This document shows positions 7,529 through 15,735 of a stretch of DNA of 33,543 bases, piece after piece. The position numbers and the translations under genes are program-made. Within the stretch, counting starts at the first letter, position 1. Each line of letters begins with the position of its first letter. The stretch comes from Crocinitomicaceae bacterium (GTDB lineage Bacteria; Bacteroidota; Bacteroidia; Flavobacteriales_D; Parvicellaceae). The notes under the pieces were generated by a model. It saw only the letters and a program-made list of their open reading frames with translations, searched no databases and was not told where the DNA came from. Location: NCBI GenBank assembly GCA_002716065.1, contig PAZE01000034.1, positions 1 to 33,543 of the forward strand, in the 5' to 3' direction.

Positions 7529-8506
7529 TTATAATTTTTGTAGTTCAAATTTTGGTGCACCTTTTTCACCAATATCATCATAAAAGTCAATGAAGCGAAG
7601 CTTAAAGTAAAGACCATTTTGATTCTTAACAATATAGTTTTTGGTAACATCAACAGTATACGTTCCTGAAGACATATCGTACTGCTTCCAATCCCAACCT
7701 ATAGCATTCATATCCAATGAAAATTCATATTGTTGAATTAAATCGTAGGAAATAGATTCAAAGTCATTAACAGTATCAATAGCTACCTGAGTAGTTTGAA
7801 AGTTATTCGTTAGAACACCGGTAACACCATATGGACCAAAACCAGGAAAAATCTCTAAATACTTGGTAAACAACAGATCCCAACTAGTTTTAACAGGTTC
7901 AATATCAATCAATGAGTTTGAATTAAATGAAAAAGCAATAAAATTATAATTGGTATCTTTCGAAATAATTAAATTAGTATCTGAACTGCCATCAAAAGAC
8001 GAACACCTAAATTGATAAGAATCGCTTGTTGATAAATAATCAATTTGCACTTTTTTATACCCTAATGGATTACCCGAAATATCATAGCCTCTATCAATAA
8101 TAAAAACCTCACCAGTTGATAAATAATCACCAACTGCAGTGCTGTCTAAATTACCTGTTGGATTATCTACATTCCAATTTTCATTTCCAGTAAGCCCAAC
8201 TACTAAATTAAAATCAGTTTCACCTGTATTAGCTGCCTTTCCTCCTAAAGATGAGTTTAAAAGCACATGCCAACCACTTGTTCTAGCTTCAAAAGCAATG
8301 TCCCAATCTGTTCTTAAGTTTTGACCAACAACTGAATTGTCATTTAAATTAAAATAGATCTGACTACCATAATCAGAACCCATATCAACTTGATTGGTTA
8401 ATACTTCACCTTGCTGATGGGGCTCTATGGGGAGTTCTTCTTTTAAACATCCTGTCAAAGCAGAAATACATAAAATCAATAGTATAAAATTAAATTCCTT
8501 TATCAT
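7529..8506 (-). CDS. HmuY-family heme-binding lipoprotein
   Basis: A 325-residue lipoprotein (lipobox LTGC, Cys20) with the HmuY signature: RTDWDIAFEART (65-76) and a C-terminal half with GYKKVQI, TSWDLLFTKY, YGVTGVL and NAIGWDWKQYD. HmuY proteins take heme from host or environmental hemoproteins and pass it to a TonB-dependent receptor. The only histidines are H30 and H80, so the bis-His ligation known for Porphyromonas HmuY cannot be in the usual place; Met, Tyr or another ligand, or a non-heme ligand, is possible. The ATG overlaps the receptor stop by one base (TAATG). It is a full-length homologue of the T9SS-exported protein at 10514-11752. Confidence 0.88.
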   Translation of the reverse strand: MIKEFNFILLILCISALTGCLKEELPIEPHQQGEVLTNQVDMGSDYGSQIYFNLNDNSVVGQNLRTDWDIAFEARTSGWHVLLNSSLGGKAANTGETDFNLVVGLTGNENWNVDNPTGNLDSTAVGDYLSTGEVFIIDRGYDISGNPLGYKKVQIDYLSTSDSYQFRCSSFDGSSDTNLIISKDTNYNFIAFSFNSNSLIDIEPVKTSWDLLFTKYLEIFPGFGPYGVTGVLTNNFQTTQVAIDTVNDFESISYDLIQQYEFSLDMNAIGWDWKQYDMSSGTYTVDVTKNYIVKNQNGLYFKLRFIDFYDDIGEKGAPKFELQKL

Positions 8507-10509
8507 TAATTAAAGTTGTATTTAATGGATGTGAATATACTTCTTCCCCAGCTCATTGGAACCTGCCCTGCTCCAGTAGAGTGAACACCTGAAGGACCAG
8601 CGTTATTAACAGATTGAACATTTAAAATATTTTTAACTCCTAAAGTCAATTGTATAGATTTTTCATTAAATGATTTTGAAATATTAGCATCAAGCATACT
8701 ATAGCTTGCTAAAAAGGATTCTGAAACATCATTATTTCCATTTACAAAAAAGCCAGTAGCAGATCCAGTATACTTATAAAAAGCAGAAAAACGCAGCTTA
8801 TATTTGGTCCAATTATAAATGATATTTGATCTGATTTCAGGACTAAAACTAAATGAAGGAACACTAAAATTTTCAGATAAGTTATTGTATCTTCCAACAT
8901 GAACAAAACCAAGATTCAACTTTAAATTGTCAAATTTTATACTTGAGTTAACCTGTCCACCTAAAGTTTTGAATTTACCGATATTCACATAAGTATACTG
9001 TTGAGGATTTTGTTCAGATTGAGCAAGGGTAATTAAATTAGTAATATCGTTAAAAAATCCTCCGGCATCAATTGTAACTACGTAATTTTTATATACTTTT
9101 TTCCAAACAGCATCAACAATAAAATTATCCGATTGTTCTTGTATTAAATCTGTATTACCTACAATATTGTGGTTAATATCAACAAAATAAAAATACAACT
9201 CTTTTAAACTTGGCGCCCTAAATCCTTTAGCATAAGAACCCCTTAAATTGAAGTTACTAAAACTATATTTTATATTTAATGAGGGAATAGGTGGTGCTTG
9301 ATAGCTCGTATTGTATGCCAATCGTAATGCTGGCTTAATTACCAAACCATCAACAGGTAACCATTGAGCACTTCCAAAGATTGCTAGATCAGATTGCCTT
9401 TGCACATCTCCTTCTATTCTTCTGCCTAAAGAGCTTTCAAGATTTACATCATATCCTAGCTGATAATTAAATTTACCTTTTACCTTGCTTATGGTACCCC
9501 TACTAACCAATAAATCAAACTTAGTAGTATCCTGATCATCTTGTGATGGTGTGATTTGCTGTTCAAGAGTAGTTAGGTCCTTTATAAATGTATTTTTAAT
9601 CCTCTTATAGTGATTGTATGCAGCGATAATTCTAAGCTCTCCCCCAGAACTTAATTGTTTACTAAAGTCAATACCAACGTCTCTTCTCCATGTATTATAG
9701 TAATCATCAAAAGCAGATTCATAATAAGGAGCTTTTGGATAGCCTCTATTGGTAATTTGCTCATCAAAATAATTAAAATAAGACCTTATAGAAACACTAT
9801 CTTTAACATAGGAGTATGCAATTTTAGAAAACAATTGTTCTTTAGGGTTCCACTGTTTTGCTCTTGAGGTGTCGGCAAGTCTAGATTTAGGAAATTGAAT
9901 AAAAGGATCAGAGGGATTCCACCCATCAAAGAAATTTCTTCCTCCTGAGAATTTTAGCTGACTATTGTTAAACTTATAAGAAATATTACCATCTAAATTA
10001 TACTGACCTACAGTTTCATAATAAGAATTAACATCAAAAGAAAATCCATCCTTAGATTTTTTCTTAGAAATTAAATTGATAGTACCTGCTAATGCATCTG
10101 TTCCATAGTTAACAGACAAGGGACCTTCAACAATTTCTATACGTTCCATATCATTTAAGTTGATTTGAGAAACATCAATACCGCCATTAAGCCTTCCAAT
10201 AATCGGGATACCATCAATTAGAATCTTAACATTTTGACCAGAAATCCCTTGCAAAGACATAAACGAACCAAGTACATTATCTTGGCTTAAACGAATATTA
10301 TTTTCATTTACTAATACATCTCTAAGATTCACCGCACCTATAGCTTCAATTTTCTCTCTGTCAATAACTTTTATTTTATTAACTGCCTTTTCCTTAGTTG
10401 TTTTTTCATATTCAGCAGTTACAACAAAGGTTTCTAGCTCAGTAGATTCCTGTGAAAAAACAACTGAAACCGCAAAAGAAAATAAAGCTATAGGTAGGTA
10501 TTTAAACAT
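8506..10509 (-). CDS. TonB-dependent outer-membrane receptor of the HmuY operon (HmuR-like)
   Basis: A 667-residue receptor with signal peptide (residues 1-19, ...VVFSQ) and a TonB-box-like segment just after it (ETFVVTAEY). The plug domain spans about 45-150 (INLRDVL-type start, GQNVKILIDGIPI, IEIVEGPLSVNYGTDALAG, INLISKK), followed by a 22-strand barrel ending in a terminal aromatic strand (FTSIKYNFN). It has no N-terminal carboxypeptidase-like domain, so it is a classical metal/heme/siderophore receptor rather than a SusC type. Barrel motifs include GSYAKGFRAPSLKELYFYF, common to heme and siderophore receptors. The gene lies 4 bases after the T9SS-HmuY gene and is coupled to the HmuY lipoprotein gene. 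The substrate (heme or an iron chelate) is inferred from these partners. Confidence 0.9.
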   Translation of the reverse strand: MFKYLPIALFSFAVSVVFSQESTELETFVVTAEYEKTTKEKAVNKIKVIDREKIEAIGAVNLRDVLVNENNIRLSQDNVLGSFMSLQGISGQNVKILIDGIPIIGRLNGGIDVSQINLNDMERIEIVEGPLSVNYGTDALAGTINLISKKKSKDGFSFDVNSYYETVGQYNLDGNISYKFNNSQLKFSGGRNFFDGWNPSDPFIQFPKSRLADTSRAKQWNPKEQLFSKIAYSYVKDSVSIRSYFNYFDEQITNRGYPKAPYYESAFDDYYNTWRRDVGIDFSKQLSSGGELRIIAAYNHYKRIKNTFIKDLTTLEQQITPSQDDQDTTKFDLLVSRGTISKVKGKFNYQLGYDVNLESSLGRRIEGDVQRQSDLAIFGSAQWLPVDGLVIKPALRLAYNTSYQAPPIPSLNIKYSFSNFNLRGSYAKGFRAPSLKELYFYFVDINHNIVGNTDLIQEQSDNFIVDAVWKKVYKNYVVTIDAGGFFNDITNLITLAQSEQNPQQYTYVNIGKFKTLGGQVNSSIKFDNLKLNLGFVHVGRYNNLSENFSVPSFSFSPEIRSNIIYNWTKYKLRFSAFYKYTGSATGFFVNGNNDVSESFLASYSMLDANISKSFNEKSIQLTLGVKNILNVQSVNNAGPSGVHSTGAGQVPMSWGRSIFTSIKYNFN

Positions 10510-10513
10510 GCAT

Positions 10514-11752
10514 CTACTGGATAATTAATTTTTCAGTAACAATATCATTTCCAACTCTTAAAGAAATTAAGTAAATTCCTTTGGAAAAGTCTGATAAAGA
10601 AAGTGTTTTTTGATTAAATCCATATTGAGATAATCTATGAGACTGTAGCAACTCACCATTAAGGTTATATATGAAAAGATTATCGTTATCTGAAATTGAA
10701 TTAACATCATATAAAACAGTAATTCTATTGTCGGTTGTAGGATTAGGATATACAGCAAATGTAGTAATTGCATCAATTTCTGAAGTGTTGGTAGCTGTTA
10801 AAGCTTCTTTTCCAAAAACAATCTTCCCAGTGCTTCCTCCTTCAAATCCAGTAAAAAAGATTTTCCAAATATCATCATTAGCATCTTTAATAAAGTAACA
10901 CAAGTCACTTTCCAAAACATACCCACCACCAGAATACGATTTCCAATCGTATCCAATAGTATTGATTTCAGTTTGATAAGGATTTGTCGGAGAGCTAACA
11001 GTATTAACATCTACTTGTTCTTCTTGAGCAACAAGAATGTTTTTGTTTGATAAAACACCAGTAACTCCATAAAAAAGTCCAGGTGATAATTGACCTACAT
11101 ATTTAGTAAATACCAAATGCCATGAATCCGTATCTGGTTCTCTATCAATTTCTAATTGATTTTGTATAGAATAATAACCGAAATTTTTATTGGTGAAACT
11201 CGACTTAGAAACTGAAGTATTAACCTCATTAGATCCATCAATATTAGCATATCTAAATTCATACGTACCACCGGCTAATTTCATTACTTGTAATTTTTTA
11301 TAATCACCATTAGATAGCTTAATAACGTGAAGAGAGTCACCTAAAATATGATGAGTAACCGTATTGTAAACTCCCCAACCTAAATCAAGAGGATTTCCAG
11401 GGTTAGCACTAGCATCAAAGGCACCTAATGACCATGATGTATCTGAGTCATACAACTTTGTCCAACTGGCAATTCCGGAAATATCAACTGAAGACCAAGA
11501 TGAAGTATCTCCATTTGGATAGACATAAAGTTCAGTTCCTGTTTTACCATTAATTCTAATGCTAGATCCATAGGCAGATAAACTAAATGCTAAATCCCAA
11601 TTTTCATTATCCACATTTGCAACCTCACCAGAATTTAGATTATAGTAAGACTGATTGGTGTACCCCGATTGAAGAAATACAGAATCATAAACCTGCGCAG
11701 AGTAGGTAAATGAAATAAGTGTAATTGTTAAAATAAGTAATGATTTTTTCAT
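10514..11752 (-). CDS. HmuY-like protein with T9SS type A sorting domain
   Basis: A 412-residue secreted protein: signal peptide (1-19), HmuY-like domain (about 20-320) and a T9SS C-terminal sorting domain (about 331-412: FAVYPNPTTDNRITVLYDV, IYNLNGELL, GIYLISL, EKLIIQ). It aligns along its length with the HmuY lipoprotein two genes downstream: NWDLAFS/DWDIAFE, DYKKLQV/GYKKVQI, SWHLVFTKY/SWDLLFTKY, YGVTGVL in both, NTIGYDWKSY/NAIGWDWKQY. It carries histidines absent from that paralogue: H134-H135, H142 and H212, possible heme ligands. T9SS cargo crosses the outer membrane and is released or attached to A-LPS, so this would be a cell-surface or shed hemophore. It is the first gene of the operon; a palindrome sits 80 bases upstream. 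Confidence 0.88.
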   Translation of the reverse strand: MKKSLLILTITLISFTYSAQVYDSVFLQSGYTNQSYYNLNSGEVANVDNENWDLAFSLSAYGSSIRINGKTGTELYVYPNGDTSSWSSVDISGIASWTKLYDSDTSWSLGAFDASANPGNPLDLGWGVYNTVTHHILGDSLHVIKLSNGDYKKLQVMKLAGGTYEFRYANIDGSNEVNTSVSKSSFTNKNFGYYSIQNQLEIDREPDTDSWHLVFTKYVGQLSPGLFYGVTGVLSNKNILVAQEEQVDVNTVSSPTNPYQTEINTIGYDWKSYSGGGYVLESDLCYFIKDANDDIWKIFFTGFEGGSTGKIVFGKEALTATNTSEIDAITTFAVYPNPTTDNRITVLYDVNSISDNDNLFIYNLNGELLQSHRLSQYGFNQKTLSLSDFSKGIYLISLRVGNDIVTEKLIIQ

Positions 11753-11832
11753 ATCAATATATTGTTAAAAATGTATAGTAGAATTTAAAATTTTCAAACT
11801 GCAAATTAATTAACAAAACAGGTAGGAATCAA

Positions 11833-11848
11833 TACCTTTTTAAAGGTA
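11833..11848. promoter_or_regulatory. 16-nt palindrome upstream of the HmuY/TonB operon, candidate operator
   Basis: On the minus strand the palindrome TACCTTTAAAAAGGTA lies 80 bases before the ATG at 11752, with a third TACC half-site eight bases further downstream (GGTA-N8-TACC). It matches the palindrome at 2513-2528 in length, half-sites and distance to the start codon. A near-consensus -7 element (TACATTTT) lies about 15 bases before the ATG. The regulator is unknown; an iron- or heme-responsive repressor or activator is inferred. Confidence 0.5.
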
Positions 11849-11911
11849 AATTTTAAATGTTTACACATCTAAATATCAACAAGTTATGAGTTGTACCATC
11901 AAAAGCAAGAA

Positions 11912-13069
11912 TTAAATTTTAAGCAGTTTTTCATTGGAAGCAATTTTTTTTAAAGCATCCACTAAATAATCTATATCTTCAATAGTGTTAAATGCTTGAA
12001 AGGAAACTCTAATGTATTTTTTATCTCCCTGAAGCATAATAGGGATTTCAATTCTATATTTTTCAAACAATTCACGTTGTAACTCTTGGGGAGAATGTGT
12101 ATTTATTTCAAAACTACACAGCTGACCAAAAAATGAATCTGTTAACGGTGCAAGTGGTTTGATTCCTAATAAGTTAAAAAGTTTTGGTGCTTGTTCTAAC
12201 AGTTTTGATTTGCATTTTTTTGAAACCGATTTCCAGTTGTATTTCTCCATAAACTCAACTGATTTTGGGACTGTTAAAAAAGCGGAAAAATCTCTTGTTC
12301 CATTGTACTGATGGTAATCAAAGAACTGTGAACCTGAAGGATTATCACTTTCATAACCCCAGCTTATAATTAAGGGATCTAATAACTCTTGAAGCTCCGG
12401 ATTAGCATATAAAAAAGAGCACCCTTTAGGTGTCATCATCCATTTATGACAAGCACCAGTGTAAAAATCGGCTTTAATTTCAGAAAGATCCAACTCAATA
12501 TGACCAGGAACATGTGCTCCATCGACTATTGTTAGAAGCCCTTTATTTTTAGCCTCTTCACAAATCTCCTTTATTGGAAGAACCAATCCCGTTGTACTTG
12601 TTATTTGACTAATGAATATAATCTTTGTATTGGACGTGTAACCTTTCCAAAAATTTTCAATAAAGTGTTCCTTTGATTGAATCGGCAAATCAATATGCTG
12701 CCTTATATACTTAGCACCATTTTTTTTACAATAGTAAGCCCAAGTTCTATCCAATGCCCCGTATTCTAAATTGGTAGCTAAAACTTCATCACCATGATTT
12801 AAATTCAAATTTTTAGCCAACACATTTATAGCGTATGTTGGGTTAGACACAAAAACTAAATCCTTCGAATTACAATTTAAATAATCCCCCAAAACTTTGG
12901 TAGAATTATTTATGTAGTCTATACCATTAACTGTAACAAACTGAACAGGCTCTTTTTCCAATAAATATTGCCAGTTTAAATAATCCTCAAATATTTCTTT
13001 AGGACATGCACCAAAAGAACCAAAATTCAAATATGTAATGTTCTTATCTAGTTGAAACAACTCTTTCAT
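11912..13069 (-). CDS. Class V aminotransferase-fold PLP enzyme (isopenicillin-N-epimerase-like)
   Basis: A 385-residue cytoplasmic enzyme of the aminotransferase class V fold. It starts with LNFGSFGACPKEI (substrate/PLP loop), has the VDGAH motif (Asp183 stacks with the PLP ring nitrogen, His186) and the Schiff-base lysine in GACHKWMMTPKG (Lys209). The C-terminal small domain contains YIRVSFQAFNT. The length and the H-K-W motif match isopenicillin-N epimerase/cysteine-desulfurase-like proteins; the real substrate cannot be told, and annotation as CefD should not be taken as antibiotic biosynthesis. It ends 159 bases before the HmuY operon on the same strand, but the intervening palindrome suggests separate control. 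Upstream is the divergent gene at 13184. Confidence 0.85.
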   Translation of the reverse strand: MKELFQLDKNITYLNFGSFGACPKEIFEDYLNWQYLLEKEPVQFVTVNGIDYINNSTKVLGDYLNCNSKDLVFVSNPTYAINVLAKNLNLNHGDEVLATNLEYGALDRTWAYYCKKNGAKYIRQHIDLPIQSKEHFIENFWKGYTSNTKIIFISQITSTTGLVLPIKEICEEAKNKGLLTIVDGAHVPGHIELDLSEIKADFYTGACHKWMMTPKGCSFLYANPELQELLDPLIISWGYESDNPSGSQFFDYHQYNGTRDFSAFLTVPKSVEFMEKYNWKSVSKKCKSKLLEQAPKLFNLLGIKPLAPLTDSFFGQLCSFEINTHSPQELQRELFEKYRIEIPIMLQGDKKYIRVSFQAFNTIEDIDYLVDALKKIASNEKLLKI

Positions 13070-13183
13070 TTTACAACAATTAAATCTTAAAAACTAAAGT
13101 TAAAATAAATAAAATCTTAGGTAATTAAATACAATAAAATTGTTACTTTCAGCGCCAATTTTAAACCCAATTCATTCACAATA

Positions 13184-13588
13184 ATGAAAAAATCTGTTCT
13201 TTTTTATCAAATTGGATCTATTGCATTTATCCTTCTAGGACTTCTACATATTATGGCCCATTTTACTACTCCAGAAGATACTGCATTAAATGAACTTTTA
13301 AACAATATGCAAGCTTTTAAAATTGAACTTTTTGGAGAGCATAATCTGTTAAAATTTTACTTGGGATTTAGTCTAATGATGGGATGCTTGTTAAGCGCAA
13401 TAGGAGTACTAAACCTAAGCTATTCAAAATCTATCAATAAAATTTCTGTATATGTAAATATTGTCATTTGTAGTATTGCATTTATTATTTCATTTAACTA
13501 TTTCCATCTATTGGCATATGGATTTGTATTAATCTCCTTATTTTCTTTTTGCCTTTGTCTTATTTTATATAAAAATCAAAACTCATGA
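13184..13588 (+). CDS. Small four-helix membrane protein of unknown function
   Basis: A 134-residue protein with four predicted membrane helices (about 7-27, 60-80, 88-105, 108-128). The first helix carries GLLHIMAHF, and the second has a GFSLMMGCLLSAIG pattern. It resembles small bacterial proteins annotated as LIC_13387-like, but I cannot confirm that. Its stop codon overlaps the ATG of the LRR lipoprotein gene (ATGA), so the two are probably translated together. Divergent from the PLP enzyme; the 114-base intergenic region must hold both promoters. Confidence 0.65.
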   Translation: MKKSVLFYQIGSIAFILLGLLHIMAHFTTPEDTALNELLNNMQAFKIELFGEHNLLKFYLGFSLMMGCLLSAIGVLNLSYSKSINKISVYVNIVICSIAFIISFNYFHLLAYGFVLISLFSFCLCLILYKNQNS

Positions 13589-14412
13589 AAAACATAATAC
13601 CCTTATTCCTTTTGATAACTCTTATTTCAGGTTGCAAAAAAAAAGGTTGTACCGACATCTACGCAGACAATTACAATAGTAGCGCAACAAAAGCGGACTA
13701 TGAACAATGCATCTATTCAAAGACATATATCCCAGATGATAATTTTGAAAACTTTTTGGAAAATCAAAATCTTGGTGATGGCATTAAAAACAACGACACT
13801 GTTATCACCAATAATCTTTACACAATTGAAAATTTAGATCTTATGAATCTTGGAATAAATGACATTACTGGAATTCAAGACTTTATAAATTTAAAACATT
13901 TGAATATAGCTGAAAATAACATCACTGAGATTGATGTTTCAAATAATACACATCTTGTAGAAATATTTTGTCCCAATACAGGTATAAGCTCTATTGATCT
14001 TTCTAATAATCCCGACTTAAAATATCTTATAATATCAAACACCAACATAACATCAATAGATCTATCTAACAACCCAAATCTTGAAAATTTTGCTTGTGCT
14101 AGCAATAATATTAATTCTTTAGACCTAAGCAACAATAGCAAATTGTGGTTTATCTCTTGTGCTTGGACACCAATAACAGAGCTTGATTTATCAAACAATA
14201 ATTCGCTAACACAATTGTTCTGTAAAAATTCATCTCTTGAAAAATTAGATTTAAGAAACGGAAATAATGCACTAATAGAAATTATATCAGCAGAGGACAA
14301 TCCTAACCTCTCATGTATTTCTGTTGATGATGCATCATGGAGTACATCCAATTGGATTAGTCTAAATTTTGAATTTGACAATCAAGTATCTTTCAGCAAT
14401 AATTGTCAATAA
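13585..14412 (+). CDS. Leucine-rich-repeat lipoprotein
   Basis: A 275-residue surface or periplasmic lipoprotein (lipobox ISGC, Cys17). Residues 21-44 form a GCTDIYADNYNSSATKADYE-type motif, a short Cys-bounded module frequent in secreted Bacteroidota proteins (usual form CTDxxAxNYNxxAxxDDGSC). Then comes a cap (IPDDNFENFLENQNLGDGI), and residues about 80-231 form leucine-rich repeats, six of them regular 21-residue units with consensus IDLSNNPxL. Cysteine occupies the third position in four units (Cys129, 171, 192, 213), a ladder typical of this LRR class. Such proteins usually bind other proteins or polymers; the ligand is unknown. Translationally coupled to the preceding membrane protein. 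A weak terminator overlaps its stop codon. Confidence 0.8.
   Translation: MKNIIPLFLLITLISGCKKKGCTDIYADNYNSSATKADYEQCIYSKTYIPDDNFENFLENQNLGDGIKNNDTVITNNLYTIENLDLMNLGINDITGIQDFINLKHLNIAENNITEIDVSNNTHLVEIFCPNTGISSIDLSNNPDLKYLIISNTNITSIDLSNNPNLENFACASNNINSLDLSNNSKLWFISCAWTPITELDLSNNNSLTQLFCKNSSLEKLDLRNGNNALIEIISAEDNPNLSCISVDDASWSTSNWISLNFEFDNQVSFSNNCQ
13900..14277 (+). repeat. Six 21-residue (63-base) leucine-rich repeat units
   Basis: Units correspond to protein residues 106-126, 127-147, 148-168, 169-189, 190-210 and about 211-231. The DNA is divergent between units, so the array is old rather than a recent tandem expansion. Confidence 0.75.
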
Positions 14413-14426
14413 TTTATTGATTTTTT
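14406..14426 (+). terminator. Short AT hairpin plus T6 after the LRR gene
   Basis: TCAAT (14406-14410) pairs with ATTGA (14416-14420) over a five-base loop and is followed by six T residues. The stem contains the end of the coding region. All pairs but one are A-T, so termination is probably weak. Confidence 0.4.
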
Positions 14427-14459
14427 ACAGAATACTATAAATTTGTTTTAAAAAAACAG

Positions 14460-15734
14460 ATGCCCCATTTGGCTTGGTTAATTGTATGTATTGTTCCAAT
14501 TGTTGTAGGTTTATTAATTCTTGAATCTGCTGTTGCAAAGAAAAAAAACCTTAAGCTATATACTCTTTCCGATAGCATCACTAATTTATCTTGTGGTTTA
14601 TTGGAAAGAATTTTCGACATATTCTTTTCTGTTCTTGTTCTGTTTGGCTTTAATTACATATACGAAAATATTGCTCCTTTTCAAATTGAACTATCTGTTT
14701 TATCTTGGATAATTGCACTTTTTATAACTGATTTTATTGCTTACTGGTTTCATCGATTAAGTCATGAAATTAATTTCCTATGGGCAGCACATATTGTTCA
14801 TCATCAAAGTGAAGAGCTAAACATTACAACTGTTTTTAGAGTCTCCTTTCTTGCTGTAATTTACAGAGCTTTTTTCTTTGTTTGGATGGCATTTGCCGGA
14901 TTTGATGTTTTTACAATCGTCAGCACTTCTGTTTTTTTGGGCTTTTATCAGCTTTTTACCCATTCAAGAGTTGTTGGGAAGTTAGGCTTTATTGAAAAAT
15001 TTATGACTACACCCTCTCATCATAGAGTTCATCATGCCCGAAATGAAAAGTATATGGATAAAAACTATGCTCATATTTTTATTTTCTGGGATAAGCTATT
15101 TGGTACTTTTACTGAAGAAGAGGAAGAACCAGATTACGGAATAACTTCTGGATTTGAAAGGGCTAATCCCTTTAGAGCAACTTTTTCCTATTGGAGAAAT
15201 TTATTTTACAGGGCAAAAAAAGCAGAAAATTTTAAGGATAAAATAAAAGTTTTCACCAAAGGTCCTAAATGGACTCCTGATGATGTGGATCATTTACCGA
15301 ATGAATTTAAAACCGACCTTAAAGGAAATAGAATTCCTCACAAAATACCTGTAAAGCAAAAAGAAAAAAGAGCATATATTCTATTAAATGTTTTACTAAC
15401 AGCCGTTAGCTTTTTAGCTCTTCTTTACATTAAATCTAGCCTTGGAAAAGAAGTTAAATTTTTATCACTTTTTTTGAATCATCAGATTCTTGCTCTTTCA
15501 GGCATAATCTTAATATCAATATTTGCTCACTCTAGAATAATAGAAAACAAAAAATTCCCTATTTTAACTGATGGATTAAGATTACTTTCCATAATTGTAT
15601 TAACTAGTTTTGGATTTGGCAATTTGCCTGAGTCAAATTGGATTATTCTTATTGTTTCTAGCTATTGTTCTGTTATGTTTCTTTGGTTAATAAAACTTCA
15701 TTTAAGACCATATTCAAGAAAACTAACTACCTAA
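14460..15734 (+). CDS. Sterol desaturase / fatty acid hydroxylase family membrane enzyme
   Basis: A 424-residue polytopic protein with the three histidine clusters of the di-iron fatty acid hydroxylase superfamily: HRLSH (98-102), HIVHH (111-115) and HHRVHH (187-192), plus FTHSR (167-169) between them. These ligate two irons for O2-dependent C-H oxidation at the membrane. The first 270 residues resemble alkylglycerol monooxygenase/sterol desaturase family proteins common in Bacteroidota; the C-terminal 100 residues form three or four extra membrane helices. The lipid substrate is unknown. The next gene starts one base after the stop (TAATATG), so the two are coupled and likely act on one lipid pathway. 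Confidence 0.88.
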   Translation: MPHLAWLIVCIVPIVVGLLILESAVAKKKNLKLYTLSDSITNLSCGLLERIFDIFFSVLVLFGFNYIYENIAPFQIELSVLSWIIALFITDFIAYWFHRLSHEINFLWAAHIVHHQSEELNITTVFRVSFLAVIYRAFFFVWMAFAGFDVFTIVSTSVFLGFYQLFTHSRVVGKLGFIEKFMTTPSHHRVHHARNEKYMDKNYAHIFIFWDKLFGTFTEEEEEPDYGITSGFERANPFRATFSYWRNLFYRAKKAENFKDKIKVFTKGPKWTPDDVDHLPNEFKTDLKGNRIPHKIPVKQKEKRAYILLNVLLTAVSFLALLYIKSSLGKEVKFLSLFLNHQILALSGIILISIFAHSRIIENKKFPILTDGLRLLSIIVLTSFGFGNLPESNWIILIVSSYCSVMFLWLIKLHLRPYSRKLTT

Positions 15735-15735
15735 T

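Noticed and set aside
13131-13143. Inverted repeat ACAAT-AAA-ATTGT in the divergent intergenic region
   Set aside because: Five A/T-rich pairs are expected by chance in sequence of this composition.
13875-14381. 168-codon open frame on the minus strand opposite the LRR gene
   Set aside because: It is produced by the repetitive Asn/Asp/Ser codons of the LRR units; it has no start context, no recognisable domain and fully overlaps a well-supported gene.
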